From positions 1 through 50,561 of the forward strand of contig NZ_JAPYKK010000033.1 in assembly GCF_029623395.1 (NCBI RefSeq): a stretch of 50,561 bases of DNA. Direction: 5' to 3'. Positions 41,016 through 48,834 of this stretch are shown here, piece after piece; the first letter of the stretch is position 1; the number at the start of each line of letters is the position of its first letter. The notes below the pieces were generated by a model. It did no database searches. It saw only the letters and a list, made by a program, of their open reading frames with translations, and was not told where the DNA came from. The stretch comes from Sphingomonas echinoides (GTDB lineage Bacteria > Pseudomonadota > Alphaproteobacteria > Sphingomonadales > Sphingomonadaceae). The translations under genes and the position numbers were made by a program.

Positions 41016-41794
41016 TCCACGCCCGCTTCCAGCGCTCTGCGCTCGCGTCCGGTCCGGCGCGCCCGGTGATCGGCGTGCTGTGCTGCAACGAAACGCGCGA
41101 TCGCCCGGTGCAAGCGGTCGCCACGCGCTTCATCACGCCGCTGACGCGCTTCTCGGACGCGGCGGTGGTGCTCGTCCCCGCAGTGCGCGACGACGCGAAC
41201 ATCGCCGCGCTCACACTGCTGCTCGACGGACTGATGCTGACGGGCTCGCGCTCGAACGTCGCGCCCGAATGCTATGGCGGCGCGCCCTTGCCCGCGGGAC
41301 AGCGCTGCGACCCCGACCGCGACGCGGTGGCGCTCGCGCTGGCGGGCAGCATGATCGAAGCGGGCAAGCCGGTGTTCGGCATCTGTCGCGGTTTGCAGGA
41401 GATCAACGTGCTGTTCGGCGGAACGCTGTCCGCCGCGACCTGTGCGGAACGCCATCACCGCGGATCGTGGGACGGCTGTTACCAGGCGCTGTTCGGCCAT
41501 GGCCACGATGTCGAACTCGGCGCGGGCGGCGTGCTCGCCGAGACCACCGGGCGGCGGCGGATGCGCGTCAATTCGGTCCACGAACAGGGCATCGACCGGC
41601 TCGGCACGGGGCTCATAATCGAAGCCACCGCCGCGGACGACGGGCTGATCGAGGCAGTCCGCGCCCGTCCGTGCGGTGCGGACGTACTCGGGGTTCAGTG
41701 GCACCCCGAATGGGATGCCGACCGCTCCGCCGAAAGCCGCGCGTTCTTTGGTTTGATCGGGCAGTCGCTGCGCACCGCAGCGGCCGCGCGATGA
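41012..41794 (+). CDS. Class I glutamine-amidotransferase-like gamma-glutamyl hydrolase (PuuD-like)
   Basis: 260 residues, overlapping cysE by 4 bases. The triad is intact: nucleophile Cys125 in FGICRGLQEINV, and His231 and Glu233 in QWHPEW. It opens with PVIGVLCCNETRDRPVQAV and has LDGLMLTGSRSNVAPECYGG, the peptidase-C26 layout of gamma-glutamyl-GABA hydrolase. It removes a gamma-glutamyl group from an amine or amino acid. Coupling to serine acetyltransferase suggests a link to cysteine, glutathione or gamma-glutamyl-compound turnover. No polyamine genes are nearby. Confidence 0.88.
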   Translation: MIHARFQRSALASGPARPVIGVLCCNETRDRPVQAVATRFITPLTRFSDAAVVLVPAVRDDANIAALTLLLDGLMLTGSRSNVAPECYGGAPLPAGQRCDPDRDAVALALAGSMIEAGKPVFGICRGLQEINVLFGGTLSAATCAERHHRGSWDGCYQALFGHGHDVELGAGGVLAETTGRRRMRVNSVHEQGIDRLGTGLIIEATAADDGLIEAVRARPCGADVLGVQWHPEWDADRSAESRAFFGLIGQSLRTAAAAR

Positions 41795-41820
41795 CGGTTC
41801 ACCACTCTGAAAGGGTAAGG

Positions 41821-42054
41821 ATGCTACGCACTTTTCTGACGGCGGCGACACTCGCCACCACATTGATGACGGTCTCCGCCTGCGCCAAGCATGACGATGC
41901 GGCAAATGCGGTGATCATCAACGAAACCGTGCCGAACGATCCGGCCGCAGCGGATGCCAACACCACGGCGCCGGACGCGTTCGACAACGACATTGCGGCG
42001 GCGAACGATGCCGCCCCGCTCAATGCCGCCGATGCTGCCGGCAACGCGCAATAG
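41821..42054 (+). CDS. Small Ala/Asp/Asn-rich lipoprotein
   Basis: 77 residues, ATG at 41821 after AAAGGGTAAGG. A hydrophobic signal ends VSAC (Cys21), a lipobox. The mature part is a low-complexity acidic chain rich in Ala, Asp and Asn with no known domain. It lies 26 bases after the amidotransferase gene and before a strong terminator, so it is the last gene of the cysE operon. Function unknown. Confidence 0.65.
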   Translation: MLRTFLTAATLATTLMTVSACAKHDDAANAVIINETVPNDPAAADANTTAPDAFDNDIAAANDAAPLNAADAAGNAQ

Positions 42055-42109
42055 CCTTTCGATCCGATGGGTCGATGACGGACACGCTGGGTAAGCTCCC
42101 GCGTCCACC

Positions 42110-42143
42110 TTGGCCTGGCACTTCGCGTGCCGGGCCAATTTTT
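42110..42143 (+). terminator. Rho-independent terminator of the cysE operon
   Basis: Twelve-base arms (42110-42121 and 42127-42138, one G-U pair) with loop TTCGC, followed by five T. It lies 56 bases after the lipoprotein stop. The rest of 42144-42259 is leader DNA of the receptor gene with no other feature seen. Confidence 0.92.
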
Positions 42144-42259
42144 CCCCGCACCCATAACGGATTTCTTTGCGTCGCCGTCGGCAGCGATCTGTCACGGGAT
42201 CGTCATAAACGCGCCAGAACGCACAGCGTCTGCACGCAACTTCAAAAGGGACCGCTGTC

Positions 42260-44740
42260 ATGATCACCCCTCGGCCATTGTTCGCCGTTGCCGTTTCGAC
42301 GCTTGCGCTCGCGGTCTCGACCAGCGCGCATGCACAAGTCGCGCCCGCTGCCGCGCCCGAGGCGGCATCCGCCAGCCCCGCCGAAGCCCCCGCCGAGCCG
42401 ACCGACATCGTCGTCACCGGCACGCGCACGACCGGTCGCTCGCGGCTCGACAGTGCCGCGCCGGTCGACGTGCTCAGCGCCGCCACGCTCCAGCGGCAGG
42501 GCACGACCGAACTCGCCAGCGCGCTCGCCGCAGTGGTCCCGTCGATCGATTTCCCGCGCTCGTCCGCCGTCGACGGCACCGATTCGGTCCGCCCCGCGAC
42601 GCTGCGCGGCCTGTCGCCGGACCAGACGCTGGTTCTCATCAACGGCGTCCGCGCGCATACCTCGGCGCTGATCAACACCAACGGGTCGGTCGGGCGCGGC
42701 GCGGCGGCGGTCGATCTCAACACGATACCCTCGGTCGCGCTCGACCGGATCGAAGTGCTGCGCGACGGCGCGGCGGCGCAATATGGCTCCGACGCGATCG
42801 CCGGCGTCGTCAACCTGCGGTTGCGGGAAGCGCGTAGCGGCGGCGGCGCGACCGTGACCTACGGCCAGTACATCACCGACGTGACCACCGCGCGCGGCAA
42901 CCGCAGCGAGCGCGACGGCGAGACCGTGACGGTCGCGGGCTGGCAGGGCATCGGGCTCGGGACGGACGGATTCTTGACCGTGTCGGGCGAGTATCTCGAC
43001 CGCAACCCGACCAGCCGTGGCGACTTCGACCCGCGCAAGACCCCGATCCGAGTCCGCTCGCGCTTCGGCGATCCGGACGTCCAGCAGTATAGCGGATACA
43101 TCAACGCCGGGAAGCCGCTCGGCGACACCGGCTGGACGCTCTACGGCTTCGGCGGATACCAGTATCGCGACAGCACCAGCGCCGCGACCCCGCGCATCAA
43201 CGGCGGGACCGACAACAACGCCAACGCGGCCGCGCTCGCCAGCCTCTATCCCGACGGGTTCACCCCGCTGATCAACGTCGTCTCGAACGACCTGACCGCA
43301 ACCGGCGGAATCCGCGGCGAACTGTCCGGCTGGAAGGTCGACTTCAACGTGTCCTACGGGCGCAACCAGTTGAACTTCGACACGCGCAACTCGGGCAATT
43401 CGACGTACGGCGCGGCATCGCAGACGCGCTTCTACGACGGCAAGCTGACCTACGACCAGCTGGTCGGCGGGATCGACGTGTCGCGCGAACAGCCGCTCGG
43501 GGAAGGCACGATCAACATCGCCTGGGGTCTCGAATATCGCCGCGAAGGCTTCAAAATCGGCGCGGGCGAGCCGACCTCGTACAACCGCGCCCCCGGCGCG
43601 AGCAGTGCACTAGGCTCGGGGGCGCAGGGGTTCCCCGGGTTCCAGCCGTCGAACGCCGTCAACGAACATCGCGACAACGTCTCGGGCTATGTCGATCTGG
43701 AAGCCAAGCCGATCGACGGGCTGACGCTCGGCGCGGCGGTACGTGGGGAAAGCTATTCCGACTTCGGCGAGACCGCGACGGGCAAGCTGACCGCGCGCTA
43801 TGATTTCACGCGCTGGTTCGCGCTGCGCGGCACGGCCTCGACCGGCTTCCGCGCGCCGTCGCTCCAGCAGCAGTTCTTCACCTCCACGTCATCGGTGCTG
43901 ACGAACGGCAATATCGTCGAGACCGGCCTGTTCCCCTCGACCAGCCTGGTCGGCCGTGCGCTGGGCGGGCAAGCCCTACAGCCCGAACGCGCGCGCAACC
44001 TGTCCGCCGGGTTCGTGATCCGCTCGGGCGGGTTCGATCTGTCGGTCGATGCGTATCACATCAAGATCCGCGACCAGATCGCGCTGTCCGAAAACCTCAG
44101 CGGCGCGGTCGTGATTGGGCGGTTGCGCGACGAGGGGATCACCGCGGTCACCGCGGGGCGCTATTTCCTCAACGGCATCCGTTCGACCACCAAGGGGATC
44201 GACGTGGTCGCGCATTACCGCAAGGCGACCGGGGGCGCGGGCACGTTCGACCTGACCGCCGCCACCAACATCAACGACATCAAGGTCACCCGCGCGCCGG
44301 CGCCCGCGACGATCACGTCCTCCACGGGCACCACCACGCTCCCGATCTTCAGCCGCCAGCGGATCGTGTCGTTCGAACAGGGGACCCCGCGCGAGAAGGT
44401 CGTGGGCACGATTGACTGGTCGCTCGACCAGCTCGGCGCGACCGCGCGCGCGTCATATTACGGCGACGTCAACCAGCCGAGCAGCACGGGCTTCGCCGCA
44501 GACGACATCCACACCGGGCGCCATACGATCTTCGACCTGGAGTTACGCTACAAGGTGATGCGCACCCTCAACCTCGCGGTGGGGGCGAACAATGTGTTCG
44601 ACACCTACCCGGATTACGTCCGTGTCGCGTCGTCGCGCGGGACCGCGCTCAACAGCACCGGCCTGGTGGGCTTCCCCTATTACTCGCCGTTCGGGTTCAA
44701 CGGGCGGTACGTTTATGGGCGAGTCGGCTTGAACTGGTAA
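42260..44740 (+). CDS. TonB-dependent outer-membrane receptor
   Basis: 826 residues. The signal peptide is cut near residue 26 (AHAQ). A TonB box DIVVTGTR lies near residue 49. The plug (about 60-195) contains LRGLSPDQTLVLINGVRAH, then IEVLRDGAAAQYGSDAIAGVVN, the sphingomonad/xanthomonad type with a long GxxALIN insert. The barrel ends FGFNGRYVYGRVGLNW, with terminal aromatic Trp. There is no N-terminal signalling domain, so it does not control an ECF sigma factor by itself. The ligand is unknown. It stands alone between a terminator and a hairpin. Confidence 0.92.
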   Translation: MITPRPLFAVAVSTLALAVSTSAHAQVAPAAAPEAASASPAEAPAEPTDIVVTGTRTTGRSRLDSAAPVDVLSAATLQRQGTTELASALAAVVPSIDFPRSSAVDGTDSVRPATLRGLSPDQTLVLINGVRAHTSALINTNGSVGRGAAAVDLNTIPSVALDRIEVLRDGAAAQYGSDAIAGVVNLRLREARSGGGATVTYGQYITDVTTARGNRSERDGETVTVAGWQGIGLGTDGFLTVSGEYLDRNPTSRGDFDPRKTPIRVRSRFGDPDVQQYSGYINAGKPLGDTGWTLYGFGGYQYRDSTSAATPRINGGTDNNANAAALASLYPDGFTPLINVVSNDLTATGGIRGELSGWKVDFNVSYGRNQLNFDTRNSGNSTYGAASQTRFYDGKLTYDQLVGGIDVSREQPLGEGTINIAWGLEYRREGFKIGAGEPTSYNRAPGASSALGSGAQGFPGFQPSNAVNEHRDNVSGYVDLEAKPIDGLTLGAAVRGESYSDFGETATGKLTARYDFTRWFALRGTASTGFRAPSLQQQFFTSTSSVLTNGNIVETGLFPSTSLVGRALGGQALQPERARNLSAGFVIRSGGFDLSVDAYHIKIRDQIALSENLSGAVVIGRLRDEGITAVTAGRYFLNGIRSTTKGIDVVAHYRKATGGAGTFDLTAATNINDIKVTRAPAPATITSSTGTTTLPIFSRQRIVSFEQGTPREKVVGTIDWSLDQLGATARASYYGDVNQPSSTGFAADDIHTGRHTIFDLELRYKVMRTLNLAVGANNVFDTYPDYVRVASSRGTALNSTGLVGFPYYSPFGFNGRYVYGRVGLNW

Positions 44741-44752
44741 CGCAACGGCGGG

Positions 44753-44789
44753 CGGTGGGATCGGCGCGGTATCGCGCCCAATCCCACCG
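44753..44789 (+). terminator. Hairpin after the TonB receptor gene
   Basis: CGGTGGGAT (44753-44761) pairs with ATCCCACCG (44781-44789), and inside it GGCGCG pairs with CGCGCC around a GTAT loop. It starts 12 bases after the stop. There is no T-run, so it may act with other factors or only protect the 3' end. Confidence 0.5.
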
Positions 44790-44803
44790 TCGCTTCACGC
44801 GGA

Positions 44804-44830
44804 TTGACATTGTTACGCCTCTGGTATGAT
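44804..44830 (+). promoter_or_regulatory. Promoter-like boxes TTGACA-N15-TATGAT
   Basis: Near-consensus -35 (44804-44809) and -10 (44825-44830) hexamers with a short 15-base spacer, directly before the cell-wall hydrolase gene. Transcription starting about 7 bases after the -10 box would leave almost no leader before the ATG at 44840, so either the mRNA is nearly leaderless or another promoter is used. Confidence 0.35.
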
Positions 44831-44839
44831 TCAGGAGCA

Positions 44840-45874
44840 ATGATGGCCCCGGCCCGCCTGTCGATCGTGTTCGTTGGCGCCGGCATCACGTGCCTGCTCG
44901 GCGTCACCCTCGCGCTGGTGTATCTCGCGATCGCCGACCGTCCCGATGTGCTGGCGATCGGCGATCTTCCGGTGCAAACCCGCAGCAGCGGTCCGGCCGA
45001 TGCGCCCGCATCTCCGGACGATCTTCCGCTCGAAACCTATCTCCCCCAGCAAAAGCGCGCGCTCGACACGATGCAGGCGTTTGCGGAGAATTACGCACGA
45101 CCGTTGACCCGGATCAATCCGCTGCCCCCGCCCTTCGACGCGCGCTGGCTGTCCAAACCCGATCGCGCCGCTGCGTCGACCTGTCTGGCGACCGCGCTCT
45201 ATTACGAAGCGGACGGCGAACCGCCATCGGGCCAGCGCGCGGTCGCGCAAGTCGTCCTGAACCGCTTGCGCAACCCGCATTATCCCAAGACGGTGTGCGG
45301 CGTGGTGTATCAGGGAGCGGACCGCCCGACCGGATGCCAGTTCACCTTCGCCTGCGACGGATCGCTGGTCCGCCGTCCGGCCGCAGCAGGCATGGCGCGC
45401 GCCCGCGCGATTGCCGATGCGGCGTTGAACGGCGGAGTTTCTCCCACGGCGGGCCAAGCCACGCATTACCACACGGTTTGGATCGTACCGCGCTGGGCGG
45501 GCGAACTTTTGAAGGTCGCGATCGTCGGCCACCACGTCTTCTACCGTCCGCCCAGACCCTATGGCGGCTATGACGTGGCATCGACCCCGTCGGAACAGCC
45601 GCTACCCAGTCCGAGCACGGCGACGGCCTTACCGGACGCCCCGCCCCTTCCCCCAATCCCTGTCGGGGCAAGCGCGGACCGCGATCCGGCTGCCAGCACC
45701 CCCATCGCGAGCCCTGTCCCCGCACCGGTGCCGACATCACTGACTTTGGCGATCGGTCCCCCCGGGAGCGCGGCAAACGTACCGCCATCCCCACAGCCTG
45801 CGCGCACGCCGCCGACCGTCTACTTCCCGACGACCCGCCGAACGAAGCCATCGCTGGCGATTCCGGCGCAATAG
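44840..45874 (+). CDS. SleB-like cell-wall hydrolase (hydrolase_2 family)
   Basis: 344 residues; ATG at 44840 follows AGGAG by 2-3 bases, tighter than usual, and ATG at 44843 is an alternative. One N-terminal membrane segment (about 5-32) anchors it. The catalytic domain (about 105-235) has STCLATALYYEADGEPPSGQ with the likely catalytic Glu123, QVVLNRLRNPHYPKTVCGVVY and ATHYHTVWIVPRW, the pattern of spore-cortex-lytic SleB and alphaproteobacterial relatives. The C-terminal ~100 residues are Pro/Ala/Ser-rich and probably disordered. It would cut peptidoglycan in the periplasm. Confidence 0.85.
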   Translation: MMAPARLSIVFVGAGITCLLGVTLALVYLAIADRPDVLAIGDLPVQTRSSGPADAPASPDDLPLETYLPQQKRALDTMQAFAENYARPLTRINPLPPPFDARWLSKPDRAAASTCLATALYYEADGEPPSGQRAVAQVVLNRLRNPHYPKTVCGVVYQGADRPTGCQFTFACDGSLVRRPAAAGMARARAIADAALNGGVSPTAGQATHYHTVWIVPRWAGELLKVAIVGHHVFYRPPRPYGGYDVASTPSEQPLPSPSTATALPDAPPLPPIPVGASADRDPAASTPIASPVPAPVPTSLTLAIGPPGSAANVPPSPQPARTPPTVYFPTTRRTKPSLAIPAQ

Positions 45875-46131
45875 ACCGACAGCGTCGACGCCCGTCGTCT
45901 GGTCAAAGTCCTCCTCCCTCGATCCAATACTCAGCATGGCGTAATCGACCTACTTCGAATGGTTTATTCCTGTGTTTTCTGATGGATAGACCCTATGTTT
46001 TGTTTGTGCCTGACCCGGTGTTGCGATACCCTGATGGCCTTCTTCGACGTTGTACCGCATCGTATTGCGCGCCCCACTCTTCGAAGACTGTACCGCGGAC
46101 CCGTGCAGGCTTTGAGGACATCGAGGAGACT

Positions 46132-46791
46132 ATGGTTCATCTCGCAGAGGTCGCCCCGACCGCGATGGGTTTGCCAACCATTCCGCGCGATATCACGCGC
46201 ATCCTCGATATTTCGATCAGCTTTGTCCTGCTGACCTTTTTCGGACCGCTGTCGCTCCTGGTCGCCCTGCTCGTCAAAATGACCAGCGACGGTCCGGTCA
46301 TTTATCGCCAACGGCGCGTCGGCTATCAGGGCCGCGAATTTTATTGCCTGAAGTTCCGGACGATGCGCCGCGATGCCGACGAGCGTCTGGCGTTCCTGCT
46401 GCAACACGATCTGCTCGCCCGAATGCAATGGTCGTACGACCACAAGCTGCAGCAAGACCCGCGCATCACGCCGCTCGGCAAGTTCCTGAGGCGGTCGAGC
46501 ATCGACGAGATTCCCCAACTCATCAACGTCCTGCAAGGGTCGATGAGTCTCGTCGGCCCACGTCCGATCGTTGCGGCGGAAATCCCCCGATATGGTCGGC
46601 GCTTCGTGCATTACACGGCGATGCGGCCCGGGATCACCGGCTTGTGGCAAGTCAGCGGCCGCAACAACACGACCTATCGCCGCCGGATCGCGCTCGACGT
46701 CGTGTTCGCCCGACACCGCAGCCTTGGCCTGTACGGACGCATCATGATGCTGACGGTGCCCGCGGTCCTCCTCCAGCGTGGCGCCCGTTAG
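46132..46791 (+). CDS. Bacterial sugar transferase (undecaprenyl-phosphate sugar phosphotransferase)
   Basis: 219 residues; ATG at 46132 follows GAGGAGAC, while the upstream frame lacks this. It has one re-entrant membrane helix (about 25-47) and the catalytic domain DGPVIYRQRRVGYQGREFYC, FRTMRRDAD, LRRSSIDEIPQLINVL, GSMSLVGPRPI and the closing RPGITGLWQVSGR, all standard for the PglC/WbaP C-terminal core. It transfers a sugar-1-phosphate to the lipid carrier and so starts assembly of an exopolysaccharide repeat. The four-helix N-terminal part of WbaP-type enzymes is absent. The following gene overlaps it by 14 bases. The 257 bases before it (45875-46131) show an AT-rich stretch around 45950-46000 but no other feature. 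Confidence 0.92.
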   Translation: MVHLAEVAPTAMGLPTIPRDITRILDISISFVLLTFFGPLSLLVALLVKMTSDGPVIYRQRRVGYQGREFYCLKFRTMRRDADERLAFLLQHDLLARMQWSYDHKLQQDPRITPLGKFLRRSSIDEIPQLINVLQGSMSLVGPRPIVAAEIPRYGRRFVHYTAMRPGITGLWQVSGRNNTTYRRRIALDVVFARHRSLGLYGRIMMLTVPAVLLQRGAR

Positions 46792-48190
46792 GACGGTTGC
46801 CCGCCGGCGTCGCCCGACGTCGCGCGCACGTCGACCGCGCGCGCCGGTCCGACCGACATCGGGACTCCTGTGGCGCGCGCGAAGCCTGGCGCTGATCCTC
46901 ATGCTGCCGTTTGCCGTGGGGGGCGCCAACAACGCCGTGCTGAACGCCGCAACGGCGGTCCTCGACCTTGGCTGGGTCGCGTTCGCGCTCGCCACGCTGC
47001 CGAGCGACCGCCGGCTGGTCGCGCGGATGGCGCCGGTCGCGCTGCCGGCCTGCCTGCTGCTCGGCTGGACCGCGCTCCCCTTCTTCCCGGGCATCGCGCC
47101 GGATCTGATCGCGCGTCCGGCGGCCCCGGACCTGCTCGCGCTCGGCTGGTGCCACGCTTTCTCGCTTGTCGCTTTGCTGGTCGGATGCGCCACCGCGGGG
47201 CGCGTTCCCGGCTTCGCGTACGCAACCGCGACGTGGCTGTGCCTGTTCGCCGGCGTGCTGATCGCCGTGACGCTCGGGTTGCGCGCGTTCGGGGATCCGG
47301 AGATGATGCAACGCGTCATCGTGGATCACCGCTATCATCGCTTCGCCGGTTTGATGGGAAACGCCAACGCCGCCGGGATCGGCTACGGCATGATGAGCTT
47401 GCTGCTGCACGGCATCGCGCGGGACCGGTGGCGCGCCTGGCGCACGCAACCCCACGGGCACATCCCGATCGCCGCGACGATCGCGGCGCTAGGCAGCGTG
47501 ATCGCACTCAGCCTGGTGGCGCTGTCGCAATCGCGGACCGCACTTGCAGCGGTGGCGGTCGCGCAACTCGCCTACGCCGCTGGCTTCCCCGCGATCCCGC
47601 GCGCTGGCCGCGGCTGGCTCCCGGCGATCGTGCTGCTGGGCCTGGCCGTCGTGCTGGGGCTGTCGTCCGGCAGCGCGCTGAGCCGGTACGGCGCGCTTGG
47701 CGACGACGGGTCCGGGCGCCTGTCCGTCTTGCGCCATTATGCCGACCTTGCCCGCACCGCGCCGCTGTCCGGCTACGGACTCGGCGGGTTCGATGCGGTG
47801 AACCAGCGCGACCTAACGTCCGAAACCGTGCTCCTGGTCGGCGATTTCGGGGCAGCCCATAATGTAATCCTGCAGCTTGCGATCGAAGCGGGATGGCCTG
47901 GCGTGGTCCTGCTCCTTGCGACCCTGGCCGCGCTGGTCGTGCGGGTCGCGCGAACCCCGATGATCGGCAGCGATCGATCGAACGCGATCGCGCGCGCGAT
48001 GCTGTTCGCGGTCGCGGTCGCGGTCGTGGGGTCCATGGTCGACATCGCGCTCAACGTCCCGGCGATTGCGGCACTGAGCACGGCGCTGCTGGGGATCGTC
48101 TGGGGCCGCACGCTTCGGGACGATCCTAGACCCCGCCCGCCCCGCGCACCTCACCCCGCGCCGTGGCCGATCGCCGCCATCCGCAGCTGA
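46778..48190 (+). CDS. O-antigen ligase/polymerase-like membrane protein
   Basis: 470 residues from GTG at 46778. After an Arg-rich head it has about ten to twelve membrane segments. The O-antigen-ligase (Wzy_C) region shows HRFAGLMGNANAAGIGYGMM (about 188-207), SLVALSQSRTALAA, and a large loop with PLSGYGLGGFDAVN and GAAHNVILQLAIEAGWPGV, the Asn-rich and His-containing segments usual in this family. It would polymerise or ligate lipid-linked repeats at the outer face of the inner membrane. Its 3' end overlaps the convergent gene at 48151 by 40 bases. Confidence 0.88.
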   Translation: MAPVRTVARRRRPTSRARRPRAPVRPTSGLLWRARSLALILMLPFAVGGANNAVLNAATAVLDLGWVAFALATLPSDRRLVARMAPVALPACLLLGWTALPFFPGIAPDLIARPAAPDLLALGWCHAFSLVALLVGCATAGRVPGFAYATATWLCLFAGVLIAVTLGLRAFGDPEMMQRVIVDHRYHRFAGLMGNANAAGIGYGMMSLLLHGIARDRWRAWRTQPHGHIPIAATIAALGSVIALSLVALSQSRTALAAVAVAQLAYAAGFPAIPRAGRGWLPAIVLLGLAVVLGLSSGSALSRYGALGDDGSGRLSVLRHYADLARTAPLSGYGLGGFDAVNQRDLTSETVLLVGDFGAAHNVILQLAIEAGWPGVVLLLATLAALVVRVARTPMIGSDRSNAIARAMLFAVAVAVVGSMVDIALNVPAIAALSTALLGIVWGRTLRDDPRPRPPRAPHPAPWPIAAIRS

Positions 48191-48834
48191 TAGGCCACCC
48201 CGGCGGGGGTATCGCCCAGCAACCGTTCGATCGCGCTACGCTGGCCGTCGTCATAGCGCGTCTGCCAGACCGCCTCGGCGATCCCGGCGCGGCGGGTCGC
48301 CGGATCGAGGTCGCGCCAATACAGTCGCGTGAACGCGATCCGCCAGATCGCGGCGCGATTATGGAACGGACGCACGCGGTAGCTTGCCTCGAACGCCGCG
48401 AGCGCCGTGGGCGTGGCCGCGCCGTGAACCAGCAGTTCGCGCTGCGTCACCAGCAGCAGCGTCGCATCCCAGTCCGGGCGCGTTTGCGCGAGATGGCGGA
48501 TCAGGCGATTCGCGCGCGCCGCGTTGATCACGCGCAAGCCGGGACTGGCCCCGGACCGCGCGCCATTCAACGCGAGCTGTGCCAAGGGGGCCGCACCGCG
48601 GATCGGCAATCCTGCGGGCGAACGATCGCCATACGCCTCCAGCGTGGCATCGCGCACCGTCGCGGACCGATCGGCCACCGCTTGCACCAGGTCCGCGGCG
48701 AGCCACTCGTCCCGCGTTACGCGCGCCGCGAGCACGCATCCGGCAAGACACGCAAGACTGCCAAGGATCGCGACCGGCGAGACCCGTCGCCGTCGCGCGT
48801 GCCCCATAGCGTCACGGGCGGGGCCCGGCGTCAT
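48151..48834 (-). CDS. Hypothetical membrane-anchored protein of the polysaccharide locus
   Basis: 227 residues, start ATG at 48834 coupled as ATGA to the stop of the tyrosine kinase gene. One N-terminal hydrophobic segment (VAILGSLACLAGCVLA, about residues 20-35) may be an anchor or lipoprotein signal. The rest is helical with repeated motifs of the TPR-like kind (NAARANRLIRHLAQTRPDWD, PTALAAFEASYRVRPF). Family not recognised. Position suggests a helper in chain assembly or export. Its 3' end overlaps the ligase gene on the other strand by 40 bases. Confidence 0.7.
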   Translation of the reverse strand: MTPGPARDAMGHARRRRVSPVAILGSLACLAGCVLAARVTRDEWLAADLVQAVADRSATVRDATLEAYGDRSPAGLPIRGAAPLAQLALNGARSGASPGLRVINAARANRLIRHLAQTRPDWDATLLLVTQRELLVHGAATPTALAAFEASYRVRPFHNRAAIWRIAFTRLYWRDLDPATRRAGIAEAVWQTRYDDGQRSAIERLLGDTPAGVAYQLRMAAIGHGAG

